60,589 nucleotides of DNA from Prorocentrum cordatum. Its lineage: Eukaryota > Sar > Dinophyceae > Prorocentrales > Prorocentraceae. This document shows positions 52,600 through 60,589 of this stretch, in pieces. The translations under genes were made by a program, and so were the position numbers. Positions within the stretch are counted from its first letter, which is position 1, and every line of letters begins with the position of its first letter. The DNA lies in contig CAUYUJ010012213.1 in the NCBI GenBank assembly GCA_963575745.1, positions 260,683-321,271 of the forward strand, read 5' to 3'. The notes beneath the pieces were generated by a model, which was not told the origin of the DNA, ran no database searches, and saw only the letters and a list, made by a program, of their open reading frames with translations.

Positions 52600-54794
52600 A
52601 TGGCTGGGGAATCGTGGGGTGAAGACTGGCAGGCCGAGCAATTGAGAGCAGCTGAACGCAAGCAAGCAGGCAATGACTTGCTTAATTATATTCTTGCCAT
52701 GCATGCAGGGTCGAGGCCAATGACAGCAAAGGACGCTTGCATCATAAGCTGGTTCGCTAAGGAAGCTGGTTGCGAGGGCGGCGTGTGTGACCTCGCTCTG
52801 CACCCGAAAAACACAGGCGGCACGTATCAGAGAAAAATGGACTCAACGATTCCCCGAAAGCAAGATAGCGATTACTACTGGTTGGACATTCCAATATATC
52901 AGAAAGGTGTTGGTAGGACAACCAAGAGGATCCCCATGCTGCCATTGCATGAGTCGTTGCAACACGAGTGTGAAACTACTCGGTCCCTGGACCCTGGGCC
53001 CCTGACAAATGATGCGGATTTTCAGGAGTGGCAGCAAATATACAGGTGGCACCCTGGCGTTCGCGCGTGCAGGCCAGATGTTCCGCTTTTGTTATCGCTG
53101 CACGCCGATGGCATTTGATTCACTAGGAGCGAGCGAATTGGAAAAGCCGACTCGCTGCTGGGTTTCTTTATGCATTTAGTACCGCAGTCGCGGAGACATT
53201 CGGTCGCATTCTTAAGGAAATCTGAATTCTGCAGTTGCGGGTGCCGAGGGTGGTGTAGCCTTTACCCTGTCATGCTCGTGATAGCATGGTCGATGCGGGC
53301 GTTGATTGACGGCCGATACCCCTCGGCCATGCACGACGGCTCACCGTTTGTCACGGGTGATCACAGGGGTGATTTGGCGGGTATGCCTCTCAGGAAAAGG
53401 CGTTGTGGTTTGGACGAAAGGCGACTTAATGGAGCAGGCTGTCACGTTCGGTTTGCGGGGTTTGGGCAGCATGTTTTCCCAGTGTTTTATGTGCAATTCG
53501 CTGCTCGAGAATTTACATGACATGACTATGGCCCTGTTGAGTTGGACAGTGACCACTGGGGCCAGAAGTCAGATTTGGATGATTACGAAGTTTCCTGTCA
53601 GCGGCTTGAACACGTCGTTGTGCTTCACACCGAAGCCGATCGACTTAAGGCGACACCGACGCGCAAGCGCGGCCGCGCAAGGTGGCCCCCGAGAGCGCGC
53701 GGTCGCGCCACGGAGCGCGTGTGGCGGAGAGGGTTGCGACGGGGTGGCGGGTGGCAGCGTTCTCGGGGGTTGCCCGCCGCGGTCGCGCAGGCGCGTCGGT
53801 TTCCGACAAGGTTTTTACTGAGGGTAGGCTTTACTGGGATCGGCGGAAATCTGGATCCCGTGGGAGGGCGCTCCTAAACGATGTTCCGTCACTAGGTCTC
53901 AAAGTTGGTGATCGATTGACGCCATCCGAGCAATTGTGCGATATCGGCGATTTCTCCGCTGCCTCGTTGCCCCTGGTCGTGAGGTTTTGGCGCGCGACCT
54001 ATCGCGGTCAGGCTTGCATGGACCCACTGCTGAATCGCAACCCAGTGTTTTCGCCCGCCCTGTATACGTCACCATCCCCCACGTTCGCGTTAGACGTGCT
54101 CCACATTCTGTACCTGGGAGTTCATGGCCGTTGTATATCCGCAGTGATCTGGGCAGTTCTGGATGTGAATGTTTTCGGGATCCCAGGGCCTCATCAAGAC
54201 GTCGTTGTCCCAGCCTCTCTGGAGAGGCTCTCGGGCATGCTGAACGATTGGTGTGACGACACGGATGTGCCGCAAAACTACAGAGTGTATGAGCTATCAG
54301 TGAGTATGATCGGCACGAGGGACTTCCCAGGGCTAAAAACAATGGGGTCCGAAACAAACGCGATCCTCCCATGGGCTTTCCATTTGTGCGAGACGTTTTC
54401 TGCCAGCATGGGGAAAGGGTTTGCGCTCGCTGAGGCGTGCAGAAATTTGCTGGCGTTCATGCAACTCCTGAAGGCATCACCCACCATCGTCGATAGGGAG
54501 ACGGGGTCCATGCTGCTGGACCTGTGCAAGCAGCACAACCATTACATGGCAGAAGCAGACGTCCCCCACTTGTTCAAAAACCATTTTTTTGTACACCTCG
54601 TGCGCCGTTCCTTGAGGCACGGCAACCCGCTTCGGTGCGCCACGTTTCTGGATGAATCGTTGAATCTGCCAGCGGCAGTGGCTGCCTCGAGCGTGCATCG
54701 GTCAAATTGGGAGAAACGGCTCTTTGAACGCGTGTCGTTGCAGGGGAATATGGCGGTTGGTCAGCATCGTTTTTTCTACGGCGGCGGGGCGTAG
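52600..54794 (+). pseudogene. Broken copy of a multi-copy dinoflagellate protein family
   Basis: The frame opens MAGESWGEDWQAEQL and runs to LLLSLHADGI, where a TGA (53116) interrupts it. The same frame resumes (SLLGFFMHLVPQSRRHSVAF, CSCGCRGWCSLYPVM, ALIDGRYPSAMHDGSPF). A frameshift near 53395 leads to VVVWTKGDLMEQAVTFGLRG and CFMCNSLLENLHDM, another near 53520 to DDYEVSCQRLEHVVVLH, and a third near 53660-53810 to LNDVPSLGLKVGDRLTPSEQ, ALDVLHILYLGVHGRCISAV and NPLRCATFLDESLNLPAA. The order of motifs looks like a protein family repeated many times in dinoflagellate genomes and possibly mobile (from memory of such proteins; function unknown). With one nonsense and about three frame changes this copy cannot make the full protein. 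Confidence 0.75.
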
Positions 54795-55312
54795 CCAGCC
54801 CCTCGCCATCGCGCGGGGCATGCTCGGCGCCGGTGTGGCATAGGCGGTGCGATTGGTTCTCGTGAAGACATGGGGAGGGAGGGCGGGAAACGCGACCACG
54901 ATTCACAAACCATCCCCCCCCTCTCCCTCCGTTCGGGGTGATTCGAGGTGCGCTTGCGCGCCGACACCGCCAGACCCCGACGAACGCGGGCGCGCGTGAG
55001 GAAGCCACAAGCGAGAGCGTGATTTCTCGTCGGAGTCCCGATCACCATAGGGGGGCGACGGCTTGCGGCGTCTAGCGCGTGGTGGGCCGCCCCGCTGCGT
55101 TACAGCACAGCGGTTGGTCCTCGGACCGACGCGCTGTCCGCATGGTGCTCCCCCAGTCCCCCGTGCACTTTGCATTGCGTGGTCGCACAGCGTCAAGCAA
55201 GAGCATCATTTTGAAACGGAGCCGCCCCCCACCCATGCAACCGTTGCAAACGCTTAAGAAGAATGCGCGCGGCACCAAAGCGAGAGCCCCATGTTCAAAA
55301 CCAACCGCCCTC

Positions 55313-55360
55313 TCCCGATGAGTTTTCGATGAGTTTCCGATGAGTTTTGATGAGTTTCGG
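55313..55360 (+). repeat. GAGTTTCCGATG minisatellite
   Basis: CGATGAGTTTTCGATGAGTT, CCGATGAGTTTTGATGAGTT in + orientation, about 150 bp upstream of the relict leader at 55509. Confidence 0.85.
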
Positions 55361-55508
55361 ATCGGTGGCGCAAATAATCGCGCTGCATGGGCGCAGCGAC
55401 GTCGATGTGTTTCGAGGCGGGCGCTCGGGCACTCCAGCCCAGGCGGGCTCGTGGACATGGCTTGCCCTACCATTCGTCGAGCTTCCCAGGTGGCCTGGGC
55501 CAGCGTTG

Positions 55509-55532
55509 CCCGTGGTGACGTTCTGGCTCAAG
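55509..55532 (+). other. Relict spliced leader
   Basis: CCCGTGGTGACGTTCTGG then CTCAAG aligns with the DinoSL at 17 of 22 positions with a 2-nt insertion. It is 72 nt upstream of the ATG at 55605. Confidence 0.65.
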
Positions 55533-55604
55533 CATGCGTGCATCGGCAGGCAGAGCGTTGGCCGAGTGCTGGCGCCGCGCCTGGGCCGCCCTTACCCATT
55601 GGCC

Positions 55605-56522
55605 ATGAAGCGGCCAGCCGCTGCCATGAAGAGGCCTGGCGCCGCGCCCACCGCGGTTGGCGTCCCATGTTCGTTCGAGGCGATGGCGGTGCAAGCTGGT
55701 CTCTCCGACAGCGCATCGCAGGGAGAGATCATCAGGGTGGCTGAGGCGCTGACACGGGAGTTCTGGTCGTGCCCTCGCTATATGGACGCAGCGGAGATGT
55801 TCAGCGGAAGCGGCAGGCTCGCGCGCTGGATGAGACGGGCTGGCCTCCACTGCCCAGAGTTCGACAAGTACGGAAGGGGCGAGTCGGAGGACGTCTGCAC
55901 CCTCGCTGGCATGGCCTTTGCGTGTCGGATAGTGCTGAGCATCAAGCCGAAGGGGACGCCCGTGATTGCCCCTCCGCCCCGTGAGTGGGCAGGCGACATG
56001 CTGCGCATCAACGGGAGGGGCGACCTCGCCAATGGCAAGATATCGGCCGAAGGCATGGAGGCGAACGACCTGGCGCTCGCAGTCGCGCACTTCATCGCCA
56101 TGTGCGTCGTGAGGGATGTGTTCTTCATGGTCGTGATGCCGTTCGACTGCCAGTCGTTCTTCGAGTGCCCAGCGGTCAACGGCGCCCTGCGTCTGGGCCG
56201 CGCCGCCATCACCACGACCTACCAGGGCAATTGGCAGAGGATCTCTACGAACAAGAGGACGCTGGTGAGCTCGAACATCGCCGAGGACAAGATGGCCAGG
56301 CTTCTGTGCGAGTGCCCCCTTCCAGACTCGACCCACATCGACGAGGTCAGTTCGTGCGGGAGGGACGTCGTCAAGTGGAGCGACGGCACCTACGAGCTCA
56401 ACGAGTGGACGTTCTTCTACGACGGCTTCGCGAAGGAGCTCGTGGCGGTGGTCGCGGCAGCCGCCGAGTTGCCGCATCCAGTGTTCGAGGCAGTGTTGGT
56501 CAATGACTCGGAGTCGGACTAG
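55605..56522 (+). CDS. Intronless methyltransferase-like protein (305 aa)
   Basis: The ATG at 55605 begins MKRPAAAMKRPGAAP, a start signature seen in other dinoflagellate proteins. At about residues 60-80 comes DAAEMFSGSGRLARWMRRAG, which resembles motif I (F-x-G-x-G) of SAM-dependent and DNA-cytosine methyltransferases. CRIVLSIKPKGTPV and FFMVVMPFDCQSFFECPA follow where methylases have the substrate/catalytic loops, but a classical PC catalytic motif is not present. TTTYQGNWQRISTNKRTL follows. Enzyme activity is therefore uncertain; a retroposed, possibly inactive, member of an expanded methyltransferase-fold family fits best. It ends in an acidic NDSESD tail. Confidence 0.8.
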   Translation: MKRPAAAMKRPGAAPTAVGVPCSFEAMAVQAGLSDSASQGEIIRVAEALTREFWSCPRYMDAAEMFSGSGRLARWMRRAGLHCPEFDKYGRGESEDVCTLAGMAFACRIVLSIKPKGTPVIAPPPREWAGDMLRINGRGDLANGKISAEGMEANDLALAVAHFIAMCVVRDVFFMVVMPFDCQSFFECPAVNGALRLGRAAITTTYQGNWQRISTNKRTLVSSNIAEDKMARLLCECPLPDSTHIDEVSSCGRDVVKWSDGTYELNEWTFFYDGFAKELVAVVAAAAELPHPVFEAVLVNDSESD

Positions 56523-56799
56523 TGCTTGCGCCGCCCGAGAGTGCACGCTGTGCGATCCGTCGCCGATGCGGCCGCGTGCTGCAGACAGCGTGCCATCCGT
56601 GCACGACCGAGTGCGTCTCACCGAACGCAAGCTCTCCTCCAACTCGAGATTCAATACGCGCTTGCGCGCTGACTCCGTCGACGGCCAATGGTCCGACACG
56701 TTGGAGCGGCGACGGGGCGATCGACAGCGTTCGAAACTCCTACCAGAGCGACGGAAATCGGCGCGGCACGGTCGAGATGGGAGAGTAGCATTCATATTG

Positions 56800-57180
56800 A
56801 GTAATTGTAGGAGAAGGAGGAGGATGATAACAGGAGGAGGTGGATGAGGAATGCGAGGGGGAGGGGGATGGGGGAAGGGGGAGGGGGACGGGGGAGGGGC
56901 GGGGGCGTTCGGGAGGGTGAGCGGGGGAGAGGGTGAGAAGAGACGCACGCCCCCCCCGCTCGGCCAGCTTGGGGCGGGCCGTGGATCCAGCTCTCGGTCC
57001 TCCCCATCTCCCCCCCGCCCTCTCCTCCTCTTCCTCCTCGACCTCGCCACTTTCCTCTTCCTCGCCTCATCCTCCTCATCTCCCTCATCCTCGTCCGCCT
57101 CCTCCTCCTCCTCCTCCTCCTCCTCCTCCTCCTCCTCCCTCTCCTCCTCCTCCTCCTCCTCCTCTTCGCCCTCCATATCG
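56800..57180. repeat. GGAGG-rich and (TCC)n low-complexity sequence
   Basis: GGAGGGGG units at 56815-56935 and TCC triplets at 57025-57175. Repeat-driven open frames only. Confidence 0.85.
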
Positions 57181-57411
57181 TTCCCGTTGTCGGCCCCGCC
57201 ATCTGTCTCGCCCCATCGCTGTTTCAAGCCCAGGCCCAATGAAGCGGGAACGCTCGGAGACCTCCCCCCCGACGCAGCCCCAGGTCGGAGAGTCCGCAGC
57301 CCCAGCCAGGGGCTAAGATTAGCTTTAGATGGGCGTGTGACGCGTGGCACCTGCTCTGGGTCGATCGCTTCGAGGTGACTCGCTCGCGGCCGCTGACCGA
57401 ACAGGAAACTG

Positions 57412-57888
57412 ATGACTAATAACGACGACCACGATCGCGATCACGATGGCGACGACGACGACGTGACCCCATTGGAGACAACAACACTATATCGCCCCCG
57501 CCCTGCTCTACTGCGCCGCCCGTCGTACCCGCTACCAGGGACCGCAGTGTACGGTGACGCGGCTCATTTTGACATCATCGACGGGGTTCCAATCTTGCTC
57601 AGTCCCGAGGAGAGGGCCAGGTGGACTGCTATGCAAATGCACGGCTATGCCGAACGTGAGCACATGGCCGAACACATCGAATGGCACCGTGCCCGAGAAG
57701 GCATAGACGGTTTGGTTTGGGACGCAATCGATGATTTCCACGCTGAGCTGATTAGGAAGTGGGGGCCCGAATTAGAGTCAGAATTACTTGGCTTCGTTCG
57801 AGCTCTCGAACATGAGATGCCAGATTTCTCACCGAATCAGGGGCTGGGTGGAGGCGACGCCGCCTCGAGCCATAGCGCCCCGCCCTAG
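57412..57888 (+). CDS. Small acidic protein (158 aa), unknown function
   Basis: The ATG at 57412 opens an Asp/His-rich start (MTNNDDHDRDHDGDDDDV), then AHFDIIDGVPILLSPEERAR, a charged helical stretch and FHAELIRKWGPELESELLGF. The codon choice and composition look like real protein. No leader relic was found upstream and no domain is recognised. The C-terminus is Gly/Ser-rich. It could also be the last exon of a longer gene. Confidence 0.65.
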   Translation: MTNNDDHDRDHDGDDDDVTPLETTTLYRPRPALLRRPSYPLPGTAVYGDAAHFDIIDGVPILLSPEERARWTAMQMHGYAEREHMAEHIEWHRAREGIDGLVWDAIDDFHAELIRKWGPELESELLGFVRALEHEMPDFSPNQGLGGGDAASSHSAPP

Positions 57889-58272
57889 GAGCAAACGGCG
57901 CGTGGAGCGGGTCGCGGGTGGAGGAAGACGCGTTTGGAATGCTGGGCAGGGGAGCTCCCGTTGCCACCGCATTCGACCCCCGCACAAGTCCAAACACATC
58001 TCCCTCCACCTGCGACCCTTTCCTTGCGCCGCCCCCGCGTGCTCGGGCGCGACCACCGTCTCGAAAGCTGGCGCGGGGCTGAAAACAACTCCGATGCGCC
58101 CCTGGGTCCATGGGCTCGGCGACGAGAATCAGATTCACGCGCGCTCGGGGCCGCCCAGGTCCAGACCTACTCACACTCGGGCTCACTCACACTCAGTTCA
58201 GACCGCTCGAATGTATATCCACTCACATTGGGACTCGCCCATGTTCAGGCCCGCTCACACTCAGGCACGAGC

Positions 58273-58325
58273 ATCGGAAACTCATCGAAACTCATCGGAA
58301 ACTCATCGGAAACTCACCGGACGTC
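58273..58325 (-). repeat. GAGTTTCCGATG minisatellite, inverted orientation
   Basis: On the + strand it reads as AAACTCATCGGAAACTCATC units, so the family is in minus orientation here, as is the neighbouring gene. Confidence 0.85.
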
Positions 58326-58504
58326 AACCGAAACCTCCACCATCGTCGCAATAGGGTTGTCGGCGGAAACGCGTAGCGCAACCCATTTGAATCGGGGCGA
58401 AAGTTTTCCCAGTGGCTGTGAAGCCGAACACGATTATAAGCATCGGGCGGGCCGAGGCGCCTCGGGCAAGCCGAGGCGAAAACGAGCGCTGCCAGGCGCC
58501 CACG

Positions 58505-58645
58505 AATACCGCATCGCTGGCGTAGGCGCTGGCGTCGGCGCTGGCGTTCGCGCTGAAGATGCTGGTGTAGGCGCTGATGTCGGCGCTGGCGTATGCGCTG
58601 GCGTAGGCGCTGGAGGCGCTGTAGGCGCTGGCGTTCACGCCGTCT
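58505..58645. repeat. GGCGCTGGCGTA minisatellite
   Basis: About eleven 9-15 bp units (GGCGCTGGCGT, GTAGGCGCTG) just beyond the stop codon of the minus-strand gene. A GCGCTGGTGCT relative occurs upstream of the same gene at 59415-59485. Confidence 0.75.
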
Positions 58646-58653
58646 ACGGCCAC

Positions 58654-59415
58654 TTAGCGGCGCTGCTCGCCTGCGTCCTGCCACGACGCCGCGCTGTCCA
58701 GGGACTGCGTATTGGCCTCAGCGTCCTGGTCCTGCTGGCTGCAGCGCTGGTCCTTCTGAGCCTGCTTCGCCTGGAGCCCCGCCGCGTAGCCGATCTTGTA
58801 GATGTCGTCGACGTTCAAGCCATCGATCTCGCCCAACGTCATATTCGTCTTGAAGGCCTTCGACGCCACCCAGTCCTTGATGCTGGCGTCGCTCGCTGGC
58901 GTCGAAATTTCGATGCTGCTCTGCTGCTGGCACCGCCCTTGGTTGTAGCCCTCGTCCTCCGTCGCTGGCTTGCCCACTGTGGGTGGCTCCGTCGCCTGCT
59001 GGTCCGCCGTCGCCTGCTGGCCATCAGTGGGCCCGCCCGTGCTGCTCTGCTCGTTCTGTTCAAAATTGCAAGAAAGTGGATGCGTGACGTTCATCACGAG
59101 CGCCGACCTGTCGTTGATGATCCAGTCGTCGCTGAGCGGGTAGTTGTGGCACAGCTCGGGAACATGTGGCATGGCATCCCCTGGGCGGGGCATCTTCACC
59201 AACCAGATGTCGATATTGCCGCCCTCGTCAATGAAGCTGAGCGAGCGCTTAGCCTCCTTCTTGGTCTCCTCGACCATCGGGAACTCGCCAGCGTACGAGC
59301 CCGTCGTCATCGTTCTCACGTAGAGCGGGAACCAGCTGCCCTGATTGCCCCACTCGTGTGTGAAGATTGGCACCTTCATCATTTTCTGGTCCTCCTGCAG
59401 AATCCAAGCCGCCAT
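58654..59415 (-). CDS. Minus-strand intronless protein (253 aa), unknown function
   Basis: The ATG at 59415 opens MAAWILQEDQKMMKVPIFTH. The N-terminal half looks folded: GSWFPLYVRTMTTGSYAGEF, DEGGNIDIWLVKMPRPGDAM, LCHNYPLSDDWIINDRSALV. A Gln/Thr/Glu-rich linker with repeated QQATA and PPTVGKPATE follows. Then comes a helical segment, SIKDWVASKAFKTNMTLGEI and DGLNVDDIYKIGYAAGLQAK, and a Gln/Asp-rich tail. A decayed leader lies about 120 nt upstream on the same strand, and GAGTTTCCGATG arrays in the same orientation lie on both sides. The family is not recognised. Confidence 0.8.
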   Translation of the reverse strand: MAAWILQEDQKMMKVPIFTHEWGNQGSWFPLYVRTMTTGSYAGEFPMVEETKKEAKRSLSFIDEGGNIDIWLVKMPRPGDAMPHVPELCHNYPLSDDWIINDRSALVMNVTHPLSCNFEQNEQSSTGGPTDGQQATADQQATEPPTVGKPATEDEGYNQGRCQQQSSIEISTPASDASIKDWVASKAFKTNMTLGEIDGLNVDDIYKIGYAAGLQAKQAQKDQRCSQQDQDAEANTQSLDSAASWQDAGEQRR

Positions 59416-59536
59416 TGCGCTGGTGCTGCGCGCGGTGCTGCTGGTTGCGTTGGTGCTGCGCTGGTGGTTGCGCTGGTGCTGCGCGAGGTGCTGCTGGTTC
59501 TCGTCGCGCGCGAACCTGCTGCTGGTCGCGCGAAAG

Positions 59537-59558
59537 GCTTGGGCCAGAACGGATGCGG
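59537..59558 (-). other. Relict spliced leader on the minus strand
   Basis: On the + strand CTTGGGCCAGAACGGATGCG followed by GGA aligns with the reverse complement of the DinoSL at about 17 of 22 positions, all but one of the differences being transitions. It is upstream of the minus-strand gene that starts at 59415. Confidence 0.55.
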
Positions 59559-59644
59559 GAGGACGCTGGACGGGGGCTCCACTGGGCTCGGCACTAGCCT
59601 ACACCGCATTGCATAGCATAGCATCGCGACGACTACGCACCGCC

Positions 59645-59690
59645 CCGAAACTCATCAAAACTCATCGGAAACTCATCGGAAACTCATCGC
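59645..59690 (-). repeat. GAGTTTCCGATG minisatellite, inverted orientation
   Basis: GAAACTCATCAAAACTCATC and GGAAACTCATCGGAAACTC units. It lies about 90 bp upstream (in minus sense) of the relict leader at 59537-59558. Confidence 0.85.
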
Positions 59691-59869
59691 AGAATGCGCT
59701 CGCACTCGGACTCGCTCACACTCTGACCCGCTCACGTCCAGGCGCGCACTCGACGCCCTCAGGCCCGTTCAAACCCGCCAACGTCAGCACGCAGACTCAT
59801 TCACGTTCAGATCCACTCTAAACTCAGAACTGCGACCTACCCGATGAATACTACTCCCCTCCCTCCCCC

Positions 59870-60589
59870 ACCCTATTTAATTAATTTAATGTTTACTTCC
59901 GAACTGTTTAGAGTGCTCTGCGCGCGCGCGAGATTAATATTTCGCGCGCGCAGCGGGCTCTAGCACCTTCACGACCTAGAATGGGAACCAGTGCGCGACG
60001 GCAGCGCCGATGAATGCCGATCACGCGCCACGCTATGCTATGCGACCTCACTATTTTAATGTTGCGCGGTGCCCGCAAGCGTGGGAGCACCCGCGGACTG
60101 CACTTCTCTGCAGAATTAAAGTCGTCGAGTTTCTGGCTGACGGATGGCATCCCAGATTACAACACTCACTGAACTGAACGTTTGGAAAAATGATAGTTTT
60201 CAAAATGTAGCTCCCGTCTTAGCGCCGCGGACATTCCTACCGCCTTAGCGCCGCGGACATTCGTAGTTACATGCATGGACATGATCAAGGTATATCTGTG
60301 AATACAAGATACATATGTTAATCCAAGATATATATGTTAATCCCATATATATATATATGTTAATACAAGATACATGTTATAATATATGTGTTTTTTGCAT
60401 GTGTCATCATATCTGTATTTTTTGCAGTTGCAACATATATATTTAATATATGTTGGCGTTGTGTCCATCATTGACAACATGATCATATCTGCATTTTTTT
60501 GCAGTTGCCGCCATATCTGTATTTTTTTTTTTTTGCAGTTGTAAGGCGCACCTTTAATTCTTATAGGTTTAGAACCTCAGGGATCCATG
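59870..60589. repeat. AT-rich end region with GTTAATACAAGATACATAT and ATATCTGCATTTTTTGCAGTT repeats
   Basis: 60220-60260 duplicates CTTAGCGCCGCGGACATTC. 60295-60375 holds about four ~22-nt units with GTTAAT and AGATA(C/T)AT. 60400-60545 holds three units of CATATCTG(C/T)A, a T-run and GCAGTTG, related to the array at 43880-44150. No gene seen. Confidence 0.7.

Overview
The window is nuclear DNA of a dinoflagellate. The clinching evidence is an exact 22-nt copy of the dinoflagellate spliced leader (DinoSL) embedded in genomic DNA at 23720-23741 in front of an intronless reading frame, plus several decayed copies in front of other intronless frames. Other dinoflagellate traits agree: introns with GT, GC and GA donors and AG|G acceptors, GC-rich coding DNA, very long simple-sequence tracts, and Lys/Ala-rich proteins. 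The species cannot be named from the sequence. There is one 100-N assembly gap (22990-23089).

Left two thirds (about 2-38.3 kb, + strand): one very large split gene, here called gene A, is followed through about 16 exons. It encodes filamin-type repeats (1979-5227), PA14-like modules (about 3840-4100 and 5450-5960), then a long chain of fibronectin type III (FN3) modules with one Cys-rich module (about 29.4 kb). Several exon joins were checked by reading frame and FN3 continuity. Its introns are full of mobile and repetitive DNA. Two intronless genes lie inside its introns on the same strand: a signal-peptide/membrane/ricin-type lectin protein (18946-20904) and a 468-residue protein of unknown function (23780-25186). 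Both look like reverse-transcribed, trans-spliced mRNAs. The first has a partial leader, an A-rich tail and an 18-bp target-site duplication; the second has the perfect leader.

Several introns are themselves inverted-repeat or TIR elements. The 204-nt intron at 7472-7675 has about 20-bp terminal inverted repeats, a GAGG(C/T) target duplication that supplies the splice context, and related copies at 39198-39392 and 21496-21805. The 204-nt intron at 31585-31788 is a foldback. Two different genes at 45 and 50 kb carry the same palindrome-centred intron. This is the pattern expected of introners, transposons that create introns.

Middle (38.3-44.4 kb): non-coding, with CTTGGGG-type degenerate minisatellite, a 1.7-kb (TAC)n tract and AT-rich 24-nt repeats.

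Right third (44.4-60.6 kb): a compact cluster of small genes on both strands: a two-exon Ala/Pro/Thr-rich gene, an Ala/Lys-rich 537-residue gene, a minus-strand Gly/Lys-rich frame, a multi-exon gene at 49.5-51.6 kb, a broken multi-copy-family gene at 52.6-54.8 kb, a methyltransferase-like gene at 55.6-56.5 kb, a 158-residue frame at 57.4 kb, and a minus-strand 253-residue gene at 58.7-59.4 kb. Most carry decayed spliced leaders. A GAGTTTCCGATG minisatellite lies upstream of four of these leaders in the same orientation as the gene, giving a recurring layout: minisatellite, 90-260 bp, relict leader, ATG.
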